Source: Serpula lacrymans var. lacrymans S7.9
Lineage: Eukaryota > Basidiomycota > Agaricomycetes > Boletales > Serpulaceae
Reading direction: 5' to 3'
DNA: 64,000 bases
NCBI RefSeq assembly: GCF_000218685.1
Contig: NW_006763290.1
Location: 987,329-1,051,328, forward strand
This document shows, one piece after another, positions 32,301 to 43,166 of this stretch. How positions within the stretch are numbered: the first letter of the stretch is position 1; the number at the start of each line of letters is the position of its first letter. The notes beneath the pieces were generated by a model. The model did not search any database, had not been told where the DNA came from, and was given only the letters and a program-made list of their open reading frames with translations. A program made the position numbers and the translations under genes.

Positions 32301-32819
32301 CACTCACTTGTCCTTGGCCCTGATCCTAATTCCACTGAACTCTTCACCACTTTCTCTGATGCTGATCATGGTGGTGACAAGGACTCTGGACGTTCTACTG
32401 GTGCTTACCTTGTCAAGATTGGATCTGGTGCTGTCTCTTGGAGTTCCAAACTTCAAAGAATTGTTGCTCTTTCCACCACTGAGGCAGAATATATTGCTGC
32501 TGTTGAAGCTGGCAAGGAGATCTGCTGGATGTGAAATCTGCTGAAGGAAATGGGCTATCCTATCACCTCTCCTTCCACCCTTCACATTGGCAACCAATCT
32601 GCCATCTCTGTGTCCAAGAATCCTGAACACCATGGTCAAATGAAGCACCTTGATTTACGCTGGCATTGGTTGAAAGATATTGTTGGCTTTGGCCAAATTG
32701 CTCCCACCTTTGTGCCCACTGCTGAAATGCCTGCTGATTTGTTGACCAAGGCTCTGGCTAAGCCTAAAGTTGACATGTTCAGACAGATGATGGGACTTGT
32801 TAGATCAGGGGGGAGCTAA
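29330..32819 (+). pseudogene. Copia E gag-pol relic
   Basis: ATG 29333 opens MDKTKCTPHSYSAPTHCS..., but most of gag including the zinc knuckle is deleted. The frame then enters the protease DWNADTGATSHM (~29560), integrase zinc finger LWHRRLAHHHYADV and HSDVHQVSSP. One missing base at ~30356 shifts out of the KGGEY motif. Integrase C-terminus and linker continue at 30493-31347 (stop TAG), RT follows in shifted pieces (AFLNGVIDVKVYMQQ; FVDDMTLASTSNS) and RNase H ends with MMGLVRSGGS at 32817. At aligned sites TAG 31345, TAA 32286 and TGA 32532 replace TGG, CAA and CGA of the 53 kb copy. Confidence 0.93.
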
Positions 32820-32848
32820 TGCTTGGGAGGTGCAGCATCAGGGGGGAG

Positions 32849-33182
32849 TGTTAGTTTTGGTGATTCTGCACCTAGTTGTGCTATCTATTTCCCCTTCTTT
32901 CTAAATCACTTTCCTCTTTATTCTTTTTGCTCTATTGTTCAGTATTCACTGAGTATTCTATAATTTTGCCTTTGTGGCTGATTTGTTTACCTTTGTTTAC
33001 AAAACTTCGGACTAGTATTGCAGAGTCAAGTATTCCTATTCTTTAGTTACTCATACTGGACTCTAGGTACTGTACACATTCTGTACTCTCTGATAATATA
33101 GTTACTCATACTAGACTTTAGTTCTGTCCCTGTTAGCTCTTAGCAAGTGGCTAGACACTTCCCAGAAGTTCTCAATTGAACA
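32849..33182 (+). repeat. 3' LTR of copia E
   Basis: 334 bp, preceded by the polypurine tract CAGGGGGGAG. It carries a direct duplication of TAGTTACTCATACTGGACTC-type sequence (33045-33125), which adds GTACTGTACACATTCTG and flanking bases relative to the 5' LTR. It ends CAATTGAACA. Confidence 0.9.
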
Positions 33183-33323
33183 CGTTCCCTAACCTAGCCA
33201 AGACCTTCCATACTGTTGCTGAGCAAGGAAAAGATGGGTTTTATCATATCCATATATGGTAAGTGTATAAACATAGCCAAACATTTAAGAATGACTGAGC
33301 TCATACAATAGCACAATAAAGCA

Positions 33324-33368
33324 CCAGGGCTCATAACCTGATAAAATTGGATATTGACCAGACCAGGG
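33324..33368 (-). repeat. Inverted PBS plus 3' end of a tRNA-bearing LTR
   Basis: Read on the minus strand, 33368-33339 is the last 30 bp of the 228 bp LTR (CCCTGGTCTGGTCAATATCC...TATCA), immediately followed at 33338-33324 by GGTTATGAGCCCTGG, the primer-binding motif shared by the copia elements. This links the 228 bp repeat to an LTR element primed by initiator tRNA. It lies head-on against GGGGGGAG (polypurine-like) and the full plus-strand copy at 33374, forming a 30 bp inverted repeat with 33572-33601. Confidence 0.85.
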
Positions 33369-33373
33369 GGGAG

Positions 33374-33601
33374 TGTTAGAATATACTCTGACATACCAAT
33401 ACCACATAGGATAATACCTCTGATTTGTAAGCCAATCCAGTATGCAGCAGCTATACTGTGTAAGATGTCCGTGTTTGCATGTTGTGTTTAAGATCCAATA
33501 TTGTATAACCTTGGCCACATAGCTCAATTGGTAGAGCAGCTGGCATGTATCCAGAAGGTTCCAGGTTCAATCCCTGGTCTGGTCAATATCCAATTTTATC
33601 A
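33374..33601 (+). repeat. tRNA-bearing LTR, copy 2
   Basis: 228 bp, differing from copy 1 (17563-17790) at only a few bases, with identical TGTTAGAATATACTCTG and TTTTATCA ends. It is preceded by GGGGGGAG, the same type of polypurine tract that precedes the copia 3' LTRs at 32849 and 59090. The right flank is AAGAAG; no matching pentamer exists on the left because the inverted fragment abuts it. The TTTT terminator is at 33594-33597. Confidence 0.88.
33513..33585 (+). tRNA. tRNA-Thr(UGU)-like gene in LTR copy 2
   Basis: Same fold as at 17702-17774. The only change is T6 to C in the acceptor 5' strand (GGCCACA), at the position already mismatched in copy 1. A and B boxes, T arm, variable loop and anticodon arm are identical, including A33 in place of U33. 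Confidence 0.7.
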
Positions 33602-34890
33602 AGAAGTGCCGTCCATGGCTGGTTAGTGGGTCGGATGTGCAGCTAGACAGAAAGATTGAGAGTAAGGCTTAGAGGTGAGTTTGTATGATGTAGCTTCAAC
33701 TCACAGCTGTTTCCTTCCACCCACTAAAGCATTTTGTTTGGTAGCATGTTGCCTAGAGCAGGAAGCACTTGGTACTCTCTCAGAGTCTGACATTATTACG
33801 GTGAGCAGTGTCGTGAAGGAAATTAGCTATAAAATGTTTGTATTTCTCTCCTCCTTCATGTAATGTATGTACTTACTGATGTCCGCATTTCAAATTTAGT
33901 AAATTCATCATTTTGTGGATACAACTTGGAAGCATTACTGTACAATTTGGAGAGGTCATCTGGATCTTGGTAAGGGTTTCTATAGGCTTGACTTGAATTG
34001 GAAATTGTTGCTGTACAGTCATTATAATATTATACAGGCCAAGCTAACCATGATATGGAAACAATAATACTTTAGGGCCTGTGCTTTTGAACCAAACTAT
34101 GTAGTATGTGCCAGTTCAAATGTCTTTTTTTTACTCATTTTCAGACATTTTTGTGCCCTCACTTTCATGTATTCCAAGGTACTACTCAGAACTAATCATT
34201 TACAGTGCTTTATTCTGTGTAGGGAGATGTCTGCCGTTATTGGAGGAGCAAGGAGTGGGAAAAGGATCTGGCCAAGGAAATACAAGAGTATAATCTTGAT
34301 AATGGCCAACAAATATCACCAATCCCACGGGTTTGAGGCAAGTGCTTCCATTATATTATCTACTTTCAGTTTTTTGACCTTGTTACCAGTTACAAGCACA
34401 AATCTTACACTGAACATTGCTACCTCCCAGTTTTCTGCCATCTAGCAACACTATGCATCCTAAAAAGCACTATTTGAGCATCCATTGGGATAACAATCAA
34501 CGAGTCTCGCTTTAATTAAATAGCCTAAGACTACTTACTTGGAGATATAGTATTGTTGCAACTCAAGAGGTTTTTCAAGAGAGAAAATTTGAAGGGAATT
34601 TTCAAGATGCCAGTGTTCAAACCAACGGATCCACTGGTATATTGCCATTAATCATGTGTAGCTACAGCTTAAACTCCTTTTTGTCTAGACAATACATCAT
34701 CCATACATAAGCTAAAAGCTTCAAATGAAGTGTTGCTGTGTCAAGTAAAGGACCTTGAATTACAACTGAGTGTTTTGGCCTTGCAATGTGATAACTATCA
34801 ATACCGCGCTATTATGGAGGCTACATGGAGAAGTTTGTTGAAGTATAATATAGCCACCAGCAGGAGCATAGATTGTGAGCTCTATTAACA
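33602..34890 (+). pseudogene. Hypothetical spliced gene with coiled-coil tail
   Basis: Possible exons: LSESDIITVSSVVKEISYK (33777-33840), GDVCRYWRSKEWEKDLAKEI through EYNLDNGQQISPIPR (34222-34329, after an acceptor GTGTAG), and SSIHKLKASNEVLLCQVKDL, ELQLSVLALQCDNYQYRAIM and WRSLLKYNIATS (34700-34888, after TGTCTAG), ending TAA. The last exon has heptads typical of a coiled coil. The central exons contain stops. No family recognised; similar short coiled-coil genes accompany transposon relics elsewhere in the window. Confidence 0.35.
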
Positions 34891-35139
34891 AGTGCCAGAA
34901 AATGCACTTTCACCAAACTCACTCTCTAGTAAGTCATGTTCTCATTTTTCTCTCCCAAATCACTAACAAAAGATAGGCCACCTCTCAGAATAAGATTGTC
35001 AATAGTATAATTTATTTTGAATGTTACATTAGTCTATCAAGATTAACTATATATAACATCAAACGTGCAAGGCAGTCAATTAAAATGATTGATAAATGAG
35101 AAGATCAGCCCCATGCATATCACATGTTCAAGCTGTGGG
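34891..35139. other. Intergenic, nothing recognised
   Basis: AT-rich spacer before the family C solo LTR; no frame or repeat. Confidence 0.4.
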
Positions 35140-35556
35140 TGTGACAACACCAACAAGACACAGTTTTGGGGCACTGGAGCACAACCACAACAACAACTCA
35201 GTGGAGGAAAGGGAAGTGTACAACCTATCAAAGGAGGGAACTTGTCATACTAATGTTGGTATACACTAGAAGAGGACTCGCTGAGTCCCTCCCCATGGAT
35301 TGCCCCATTATATATACTAAAATACATGAGGTACTGTACAGTTGTAAATAAAGTTTAAAGCCCGATGTCTAGCATGTGACTGGCCACAAGTCTAGACACT
35401 GGTCAGATGATGTGTTGCATGATTGGTCATGTGACTATGAAAAGTCCGCTGTAAAGTAAAGTAAACGGTCACATGATCAGTTATGTGACTTGGGAAATGA
35501 AAAGTAAAAGTACAAAAAGTGAAGTGTAAGTAGGTGCTGGTATGCCAATTGTAACA
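35140..35556 (+). repeat. Solo LTR, family C, TSD GTGGG
   Basis: 417 bp from TGTGACAACACCAACAAGAC to ...CCAATTGTAACA, flanked by GTGGG at 35135-35139 and 35557-35561. It contains a GGACTCGCTGAGTCC block (related to family A), TATATATA and several copies of the palindromic GTCACATGA/TCATGTGAC motif. No internal region is attached. Confidence 0.92.
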
Positions 35557-35787
35557 GTGGGAATGTCCAATGAATATGACTTGGATCTGAAGAGACCACA
35601 GATGATGGTAGTTCCGAGTTGGATCAGTGTTGGCACAGTTTTCCAACCCATACAACAACCAGCAGGTTCAATGTTGAATGTCGAACAGTTGGACTACACT
35701 TTAAACACTGGAAATTGCTTACATATTTTGGCACTATTTCTATTTATTGTAGTACTACACAGCTAGGATCACCATAATAGTTAAGCT
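35557..35787. other. Spacer between two inverted family C LTRs
   Basis: About 230 bp with one short plus-strand frame (EYDLDLKRPQMMVVPSWISV), possibly a remnant of the gene into which the LTRs inserted. Not recognised. Confidence 0.4.
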
Positions 35788-36235
35788 AGTTTCAATTTTT
35801 GGATTTTTTTTTGTGCTGCATCACGGTAGCAATACCTACTTATGCTTCACTTTTTTGTACTCTCACTTTTACTTTTTCCAAGTCACATGACCAGTCATGT
35901 GACCATTTACTTTACTTTACATTTTCGACTTTTCATAGTCACATGACCAAGTCATGTGCCACAACACCTGACCAGTGTCTAGACTTAGCATGTGACCGGT
36001 CACATGCTAGACATCGGACTTTAAATTCTATTTATAACTGTACAGTACCTCATGTATTTTAGTATATATACAGGAGCAATACATGGGGAAGGACTCAGCG
36101 AGTCCTCCTATTGTCTACCAACAACTAACTTGTTAAAACCTAATGGGTAACCACTCTCACCTCTTCCTCTTCTTTTGAGTGTTGTTTTCATTGTGCTCCA
36201 GTGCCCCAAGACTGTGTCTTGTTGGTGTTGTCACA
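35788..36235 (-). repeat. Solo LTR, family C, inverted
   Basis: The right end GTGTCTTGTTGGTGTTGTCACA is the reverse complement of the family C start. The body matches 35140-35556 in reverse, with additional copies of GTCACATGACC and TCATGTGACC. The left end is eroded near 35788 (AGTTTCAATTTTTGG), so no target duplication can be shown. With the copy at 35140 it forms a large inverted repeat with a 230 bp spacer. Confidence 0.85.
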
Positions 36236-36871
36236 GTAGAATTCTTTGAATTTCTCAAGGACTGACTCGGACCGCCTGGTCTATTCCTTCTCAGCCCATG
36301 TCTCACACTCTGCATCTCTTGCCTTGAGTTGCCTTGATTAGATCTCCCTTCAACTTCAGTTACTTCTGCTGTATAGCAACACTTTGCTACACAAGGTGGT
36401 TGGATATGTGTGGGGATTCCGGGTGTTTTTGGTAAGCATGGTTTATTACTGTCCTGTAAGTGTAATTTTAGCTAAGAGAACTACATAGATATTACAATCT
36501 TACCTCTAGTTTGTTTCTATCTGAGTCCTTGCTTAACATTGTAGCTGCTGATTGTTCAGCTTTGTTCTTCCTAGTGTGATCCTCCTGCATCATTTCTTCA
36601 AGGTTGTTTCTGAAGTCAGAATTATATTCAATTTCAGCATCCTCACCCAGGACATCAGAGACCAAAAAATGATGAAGTTGGTTGTTGGGAATACCAACAA
36701 GAGTTTGATGAGTAAAGTTTTGTTCTGAAATCCCAGCAACAAGAAAGTCACAAGCAACAATTTCACTGGGGGTAAGTTCACAATGCATAGTTGGATACAA
36801 GGAACAGCTAATGACAATATGCTAGTTTGAAAATATGCATACTTCATCCCATCAAGCCCTGACACCAACAT
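36236..36871 (-). pseudogene. Hypothetical spliced gene fragment
   Basis: Minus-strand exon MYPTMHCELTPSEIVACDF ... GISEQNFTHQTLVGIPNNQL ... VLGEDAEIEYNSDFRNNLEE ... DSDRNKLE (36800-36505) ends in a donor GTAAGATTG. A ~58 bp intron ending CTTACAG leads to DSNKPCLPKTPGIPTHIQPP and a basic tail to ~36240. Composition and splice sites suggest genuine coding sequence. Function unknown; no domain recognised. It may be truncated at both ends. Confidence 0.35.
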
Positions 36872-37040
36872 TACTCCACTGCGTCCAAATGAAGATCTTG
36901 ACAGATGACTTACCTTCAGCTTTATGTTGATTCGGACTTGTATGGCCCAATAATTTGGAGGATAATATTATGCACCCCTACATGCATTGATATGCCCTTT
37001 TTTGCACTGTGTATACAACCCTACCCATTGCTAACTTACC

Positions 37041-40000
37041 ATGATGAATGTGAACCAGCTCTACTATTGCAGCTGTGGACAAATGTTTTCCCAAGAAAAT
37101 GATCTCTCATACCACTGCAAAAACTGCAAGTCCAGCAAACACAAAGTTATAGATATTCTCAACAAGGCTCGGGAGGCAGTTGCAAGGAAGAAATCAGCAA
37201 TACAGAGTGTTGCAGCTGATGGTGTTGAATTAGACTCATCAAGCATCATGCAGGATGTCAATAGTGTATGTTTTTGTATTTGGCACTTTGATGACCTACT
37301 AATATATTTCTATTCCTATAAGGTTATTGATGACGAGACTATCATTGACTCAGACCAGAATATGGCACTTTCACAGTGTTGCACAAGACAAGTAAATCAT
37401 AGATTTTCAAAGCGGTTTCAAGGCCTGTTGCCACAGCTATATGCTTCTTTGCTGCCTTCAAAACTTCCAAACACATCTACGTATACATCAGATCTGTCTT
37501 CTGTTTTTCAAACTCAAGCTTTGCCTCAAACAACTATTCAACCATGCTCAACAGGACAGAATTTTTGTCAGTCAATGAAGAACAAATTTAGTTGTATTGA
37601 GAAGTACAACTACGGCTTTCCTTCATATGATCCAGATGAACTTCAGTCTCTAGAGGATTCCTGCATGTCCGGTAATGGCAACACAAACTACTCAAAGACT
37701 CTAGATGGCTGTGTTTATCCATATTATCCCTATCCAAACCACAGCACTTTCCTCTTGGGAGACTGGTACTGAAATCATGGTACCCAAAAATCACAAGAGA
37801 CATTTCAAAAGCTATGCAAGATTATCACAATGCAAGATTTTTCACCAGCAGACATTTGGGCAACTAATTGGCAAAAAATTGCACTTGTTGAAGGGAGTAG
37901 TGGACCTGAGAGCTCCAATAGAGAGGATGAGTGGAAGAGTGTGTCTGTGAAAATATTGGTGCCTTTCCATAATAAAATGGACATGCTAGGGCCACAAGAT
38001 TTTGTTGTCGCTAATTTCCACTATCACAAGATACTCTTGATTGTTCATGAACAACTCTCTGATCCTCAAGATGGGCCTCAATACCATTTTTCTCCTTATG
38101 CGCTCTGGTGGCAGCCAAACCACCAAGAAGAGTCACATATATATGGCGAGCTCTGTACGTCACCCACCTTCATCAATGCATATCAGGAATTTCAGGAGTC
38201 ACCCAGAAAGTCAGGTTGTGAACTGGGATGATACATATTTGGCCTGACGTTTTGGTCAGATGACACACATCTCACAACTTCTGCAAATACCAAGTTATGG
38301 CCATTGTACATGTTTTTTGGGAATGAATCAAAGTATCGGCGGTGCAAACCAAACAACTATTCATGCAACCAAGTTGCATATTTTCAGGTAGTATGTGACT
38401 ATGTCTTCTTGCTCTTTGTTTTGAACTCACATTCTGGATAGTTACTGGACTCATTCAAGGACTTTGTGAACAATCATACTGGGAAAAAGAGTATAAGCGC
38501 AAGTTTTATGACCCACTGCCATTGTGAGTTCACACATGCGCAGTGGACTGTACTTATGGATGGAGAAATGGTAGGAGCATGCAAGCACAGTATTGTCATA
38601 AAGTGCTTTGATGACATTGGGTGCCGGTTTTATATCCACATCTTCACTTATTCCGTAGACTACCCAGAGAAGCAAGTTTTTTCTCATTATTATTCTGGGT
38701 TCCATTTATTGGTAACATGGTGTATTTCTCATAGGATTCTGCTAATAAATATCCAAAACCTAAGCAGGTGCCCATGCCCAAGGTGTCTAATTCCAATGGA
38801 GCATATTGGGAACTTGGGAACACCTCAAGGCATGAGACAACATAGGGCACTAGCTTGTACCACTAATGCTGCACATCAGGCAATTATGCTGTTAATAGTG
38901 CCTTTGTTGAAAGGATACTCAAAGGAGAGTCATTAGTACCCACACAAGTAAGTTTACATTAATATTTGCTTCTTGTTATTGATGATAGTAAACAACTACA
39001 GCAGAATTACCAAGTGACAACACCAGGAAACTGAAGCCATTCAACATCAATACATACAAGATATATGTAATTGACGACTATGCTACAACAATTTGAAGGC
39101 TAGGAACCACAGATTCCCACACAACTCAAATAGTCAGTAGCAGTTTTTTATTCATTCGGATGTTTTCAACGTCGTTTTATTTGAGACTCATTCAAATGTT
39201 ACTAGGGTGAACTTGAACATTGGAATCCAAAAGCTTCTTATACACAAACAAGCAAAAAGTTTTTCACAAAACAAATAGCAAGAATTGATCGTTGCCAAGC
39301 CCATATCCGCCAAATACAAAATAAAATATATGGATCGCAATGACAACAAGATCCAGATGATGCTGCGGTGTCACCTAGTTCCCATCACTCTATTGGAATA
39401 TCTCAGAATCATTCTGTCAATATTGACATCTTCTTACGTAGTAGACTTTATAATCCAGCTATCAAGGTCAACTCATCCTATTTTTTTAAGTATAATTAAT
39501 TGATGCTGTTTGCTTTTTTCACTCAGGGATTCCTACCAAAGCTCAAGAGTCATGTTTTTCCACGGTTAAAAAAAACTGATAATGTCAGAACTTGAATCTG
39601 TGGGCCCGTCACCAGACACTGGCCCCAATACTCAGTAAGACAGCTAGCAAATGTTGTTCAAGAACAATTGTATATATAGCCATAGAACCATCCGAGTAAA
39701 CTACACCACATATGATATCTGGCGTAGGCTGTGACAACACCAACAAGACACAGACTTGAGGCACTGGAGCACAACAAAAACAACACTCAAAAGAGTAATG
39801 AGAAGGAGGGATTTTCCCTCAAGGTGCGATTGAGTTAGTGGTAGACAACAGGAGGACTCGCTGGGTCCTTCCCCATATATTGCTCCTGTATATATACTGA
39901 AATACATGAGGTACTGTACAGGTGTAAATAAAGTTTAAAGTCCGATGTTTAGCATGTGACCAATTACATGTGAACCTAGACAATGGTCAGGTGATGTGTC

Positions 40001-40443
40001 ACATGACTGGTCATGTCAACTGAAACTCGTTGCATAATAATGTGATGGTTCTTTGGGAAGCTCACACAATTCACAGGTTCGTTGACTGCAATATGTTCAT
40101 GTGGTATCATTGGGGTTTGGCTCCAGGCCATGTATATGCACACAACACGCCGCTAGACAATGGGGAACAGTTTTCTCATGCTGCTGAACTGCCACCTATG
40201 GAGGAGGAAAATGGACTGGCAGATGGCAATAGAGAAACCGATATTACTAGAGAAGATGACAGCGGCTCTGTAGCTTCTGACATTGAGGATGGTTCACACG
40301 AAGATGCTATAGACATTTTAGAGCAGTCTGGAGTACTAGATTTGGATGCCAGCAATTTCAGCGACAATGACTACTTGGTAATTAATGCTGAGCTTTTGGA
40401 TATGTATGGCCAAAACTTGGAGGATTATGGCCACTATGATTGA
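37041..40443 (+). pseudogene. Plavaka-like transposase relic, several exons
   Basis: ATG 37041 opens a C2H2-like zinc finger (YYCSCGQMFSQENDLSYHCK). Further blocks: DFSPADIWATNWQKIALVEG (~37835), DDTHLTTSANTKLWPLYMFF then GNESKYRRCKPNNYSCNQVA (~38260-38390), SFMTHCHCEFTHAQWTVLMD and FYIHIFTYSVDYPEKQV (~38500-38690), CPCPRCLIPMEHIGNLGTP (38770), KPFNINTYKIYVIDDYATTI and LGTTDSHTTQI (~39040-39130), GELEHWNPKASYTQTSKKFF (~39210), and after an LTR FVDCNMFMWYHWGLAPGHV plus an acidic tail to 40441. The order is that of Plavaka transposases. The MHEFELGVWK-type middle is missing between ~38936 and 39000. Several stops and an LTR (39730-40017) show it is dead. Confidence 0.75.
39730..40017 (+). repeat. 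Truncated LTR, family C
   Basis: It begins TGTGACAACACCAACAAGAC and follows the family C copies to about ...GACTGGTCATGTCAAC, where it stops ~125 bp short of the family end. It interrupts the Plavaka relic before its C-terminal exon. No target duplication found. Confidence 0.85.
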
Positions 40444-40920
40444 CAATTGCCTTATGTGCACACACTTTGGGTCTAGACTATGCTTTATTGACCGTGCAAG
40501 TTATTACAATGATTCTTGAATATTAATCTCTCCGAGGCTTAAGCTTAAGAATCTCGACCTGTTCATTTTATGAGGTGGCTGATCAACACTTCTTGTAAGA
40601 CATGCTAACCAAAGGCAAGGGTGGCAAAGTGAACTGAAAGAAACCAATATTGAATGATTAGAAGATTGATGCAATCACTCTGATATGTTTTGCTGATGGA
40701 ACATTGTAATAACATAAGCTCATTCCTAACTCTTGCCAATGATGCTAAGAGTAGATATTCCCTTATAATTGAACATGATACTGAGGTTTGGTTATACACT
40801 CTGCCTGGTTATATCAGGTCCTTACTGTTTTTCTGATGCTCAAACCTGACATTAGTCCATCGTTCCAACTCGATCAGACACAAGACAAGGTCAAACCTGT
40901 GGCTCTGCCACTGTGGTGCA
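40444..40920. other. Intergenic, no gene recognised
   Basis: Spacer between the Plavaka relic and a direct repeat. It ends in an (AAT)n microsatellite at 40928-40950. Confidence 0.4.
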
Positions 40921-41062
40921 ATGATAAATAATAATAATAATAATACTGTTAAGTGATCAAAATGTTATGTCAGTGAACTTGTGCTGTCTGTAAAGTATGT
41001 TAAGTCTTTAAATACTATGATGCAAGTTTGACTTGCTGTTCCATCATTGAATATTCTTATAA
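40921..41062. repeat. Direct repeat 1 flanking the helicase relic
   Basis: From the (AAT)n run through GTCAGTGAACTTGTGCTGTC to GAATATTCTTATAA this ~140 bp segment is ~75% alike to 43167-43302 in the same orientation. The pair flanks the Pif1-like helicase relic. Nature unknown. Confidence 0.65.
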
Positions 41063-41219
41063 GCCTGCCCTAAACTTGTGCACAGTATTACATAGATAAA
41101 TTGATGAGAAATAAAAAAAGAGACTCCAGAAATGGTAAAGAATCATAATATGATCTGATAACAACACACTTTAGTAAAAAAGGTAAGAATTTGGGAAAAA
41201 CTTACTTGACAGTGACAGA

Positions 41220-43140
41220 TAAAGCCAGTCAGAATTTCAGAATACACCACATTGATAGCACATCTGTTATTTAAACCATGCAGAAGTAGCACTTTTATTC
41301 TCTCTCCTGAAGCACAGCAAGACAGTACAACATAATAATAAAACTAAGTGAATCTCAGCCGCTGCCCGAGAGGCTATAGAAACAACTTTATTATTTACCT
41401 AAGTGAAACTACAATAGATGTTAGTTCAAGGTGATCTCTAATAAATGTAATGTAACATACCTCAGCCGCTGCCCGAGAGGCTATAGAAACGACTAAGGTA
41501 TTCCTATACTAAACCCCCTACTACTTATAGTCGGAGGTGCTACTTGCTACAGTATAATGACTCCTAGGAGTACAATTGTGCTCCTAGGAGAACAATGGTT
41601 ACTCCATGGAGTGGTGGCTATGCTCCATGGAGAACAATAGCTGCTTTGGCAGAGACCGGGTTTATCCAGTTTTGTCACATAAACCATGTGAAAACACTGT
41701 AACATGTAAATCCAGCCCAACTATGTGACTGATTGTCCTTGTGATTTGTTGATGATCATGGATGGCAAAGGCAACACAGACAAGGAATCGACGATGTGAT
41801 AGCTTGATGGACAATTCTTCTGACAAAGGTTCTAATGTGAGGCTTGGAATAAAAGCTATTATTCCTGCATATTTTCCTCCCAAGACACAGCACTTCAGTA
41901 CTCTTCCTTTCATCTGCATAAAAATCATGTGTGTCCCATTACAGAGTTCATTTAGAGGATCAATATTGTGGAGAAGCATAAGCAGACATCCAGCTTTAAG
42001 TATGAGGTGTACTCCAGGAAGGCCAGATACTTGCAAGGAATTCAAGAATTCCACAGGATAATGTTCATGCCCCTCTCCAACCACTTTATCAATTTACAGA
42101 GCTACTAACTCTTTCCCGGGGATTTTTTGAGGATTCCTGAATTAAGATTGCTAACGGCATTATTTTTTGTGGAGAGGATAGTGTGGTGGAGGAAATAATG
42201 GTCATATTTGTCTCCATTTGCAAGTCCAGAACAGGTAGTGTCAACTAATGAGCCCATGGTGACTTCTGGCATAAGCATGTTGGTTGAAGGCTCAAGAGTT
42301 CCATCTCTTGCAATTCTATGACCACCACCAACATCCAGGAGCCAGCTAGCAAGGCTTCACTTTTTGGAGTACTATCCAGGCACATGTTCTGTGTGAGATA
42401 GCATACATGGGTATTTGTCCACAGTTGTGACCTTATAGAAGAGGCAGAAATAATATGTTATCTTAACCCTTTTGGAAAAACAGGTGTTGTTTGGCGGAAG
42501 TTCCCTCCAACAACCATTGTAATGCCTTCAAATGGAAGCTGATTATCCAAAATATTCCACAATGTACAATCCAACACTTCAATGCCATGATAATGTTGCA
42601 TCAGTGCTTCATCCCCAATATTTACTCTGGTATGTCTCAAAAGCTCATGGAGGTCAGAGTTTTTTGGAATCCTGTATATGGATGTTTTATTTACAGGAAT
42701 GGGGATTCCAAGGCATAAATGAGTTGTGTGGTCCCCCTCCAAGAGCAGGGATGCAATCCCAGAGGATGCTACACATAGAGCAACATTATAATTATCCCTT
42801 GCTCAAATAACAGTAGTAATTGTATTATAGAGATGTTTTTCCCCTTCCGGTACCTCTAGCACTATGAACAAAGCAAGTTATTCCCTAATTATGATGAATT
42901 GACTGTATGATGGTATCAAAAGCATTCTGCTGCTCTTGACTGAGCTGCTCTACATTATTTTTTACCTCCAAAGTAAGATTAAATCTGTCATAATTTTGCT
43001 GTTCATGGAGAAAATTGTTTGCAATAATAGGCTCCTGTTGTTGCTGAGGAAAAAAGTTTGGAGTAAAGTTTGGACAATACTTATTGGATCGAGTAAATAT
43101 GGATTCTAGCAAGAATAGCCAGTAGTTATAAATTTGGTCT
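41220..43140 (-). pseudogene. Pif1-like helicase relic, Helitron type
   Basis: Minus strand, N to C: LSQEQQNAFDTIIQSIHHN (~42900), a lost Walker A region, VALCVASSGIASLLLEGDHT, a degraded Walker B region (EALMQHYHGIEVLDCTLW for DEAPM...), GITMVVGGNFRQTTPVFPKG (~42480), ASWLLDVGGGHRI (~42340), DHYFLHHTILSTKNNAVSNL (~42190), YPVEFLNSLQVSGLPGVHLI, LLHNIDPLNELCNGTHM and, at 41710, HIVGLDLHVTVFSHG. The sequence resumes beyond the LTR at 41336-41677 as YVVLSCCASGERIKVLLL, ending HCQ then a stop near 41215. This is the Pif1-family superfamily-1 helicase found in Helitrons and as host-like copies in mushrooms. No Rep/HUH nuclease domain or Helitron end is seen. Stops and a lost P-loop mark it as dead. 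Confidence 0.82.
41336..41677 (-). repeat. Solo LTR, family D, TSD CATAA
   Basis: On the minus strand it runs from TGACAAAACTGGATAAACC to ...CTTAGTTTTATTA. CATAA flanks it at 41331-41335 and 41678-41682. It is ~55 bp longer than the copia D LTRs because a segment including CTCAGCCGCTGCCCGAGAGG is duplicated near its end. It split the helicase frame between VFSHG and YVVLS. Confidence 0.94.
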
Positions 43141-43166
43141 TCTGAAGGTTGGACAATTTCTCTTTG

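Larger units (their letters stand above)
28135..33182 (+). mobile_element. Copia E: decayed Ty1/copia element (family B LTRs)
   Basis: LTRs at 28135-28403 and 32849-33182 flank a PBS, a ~900 bp leader, a gag deletion and a pol relic. It is a close relative of the intact element at 53343-59409. The flanking pentamers CATGC and CGTTC do not match, so either one end comes from inter-element recombination or the duplication has mutated. The 3' LTR is longer because of a ~55 bp internal tandem duplication missing from the 5' LTR. The sequence right of 33182 holds a piece of another element in reverse orientation (33183-33368). Confidence 0.9.

Noticed and set aside
41220..43140. A complete Helitron
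   Set aside because: Only helicase motifs are found; no Rep/HUH nuclease domain, 5' TC or 3' CTRR hairpin end could be identified around it.
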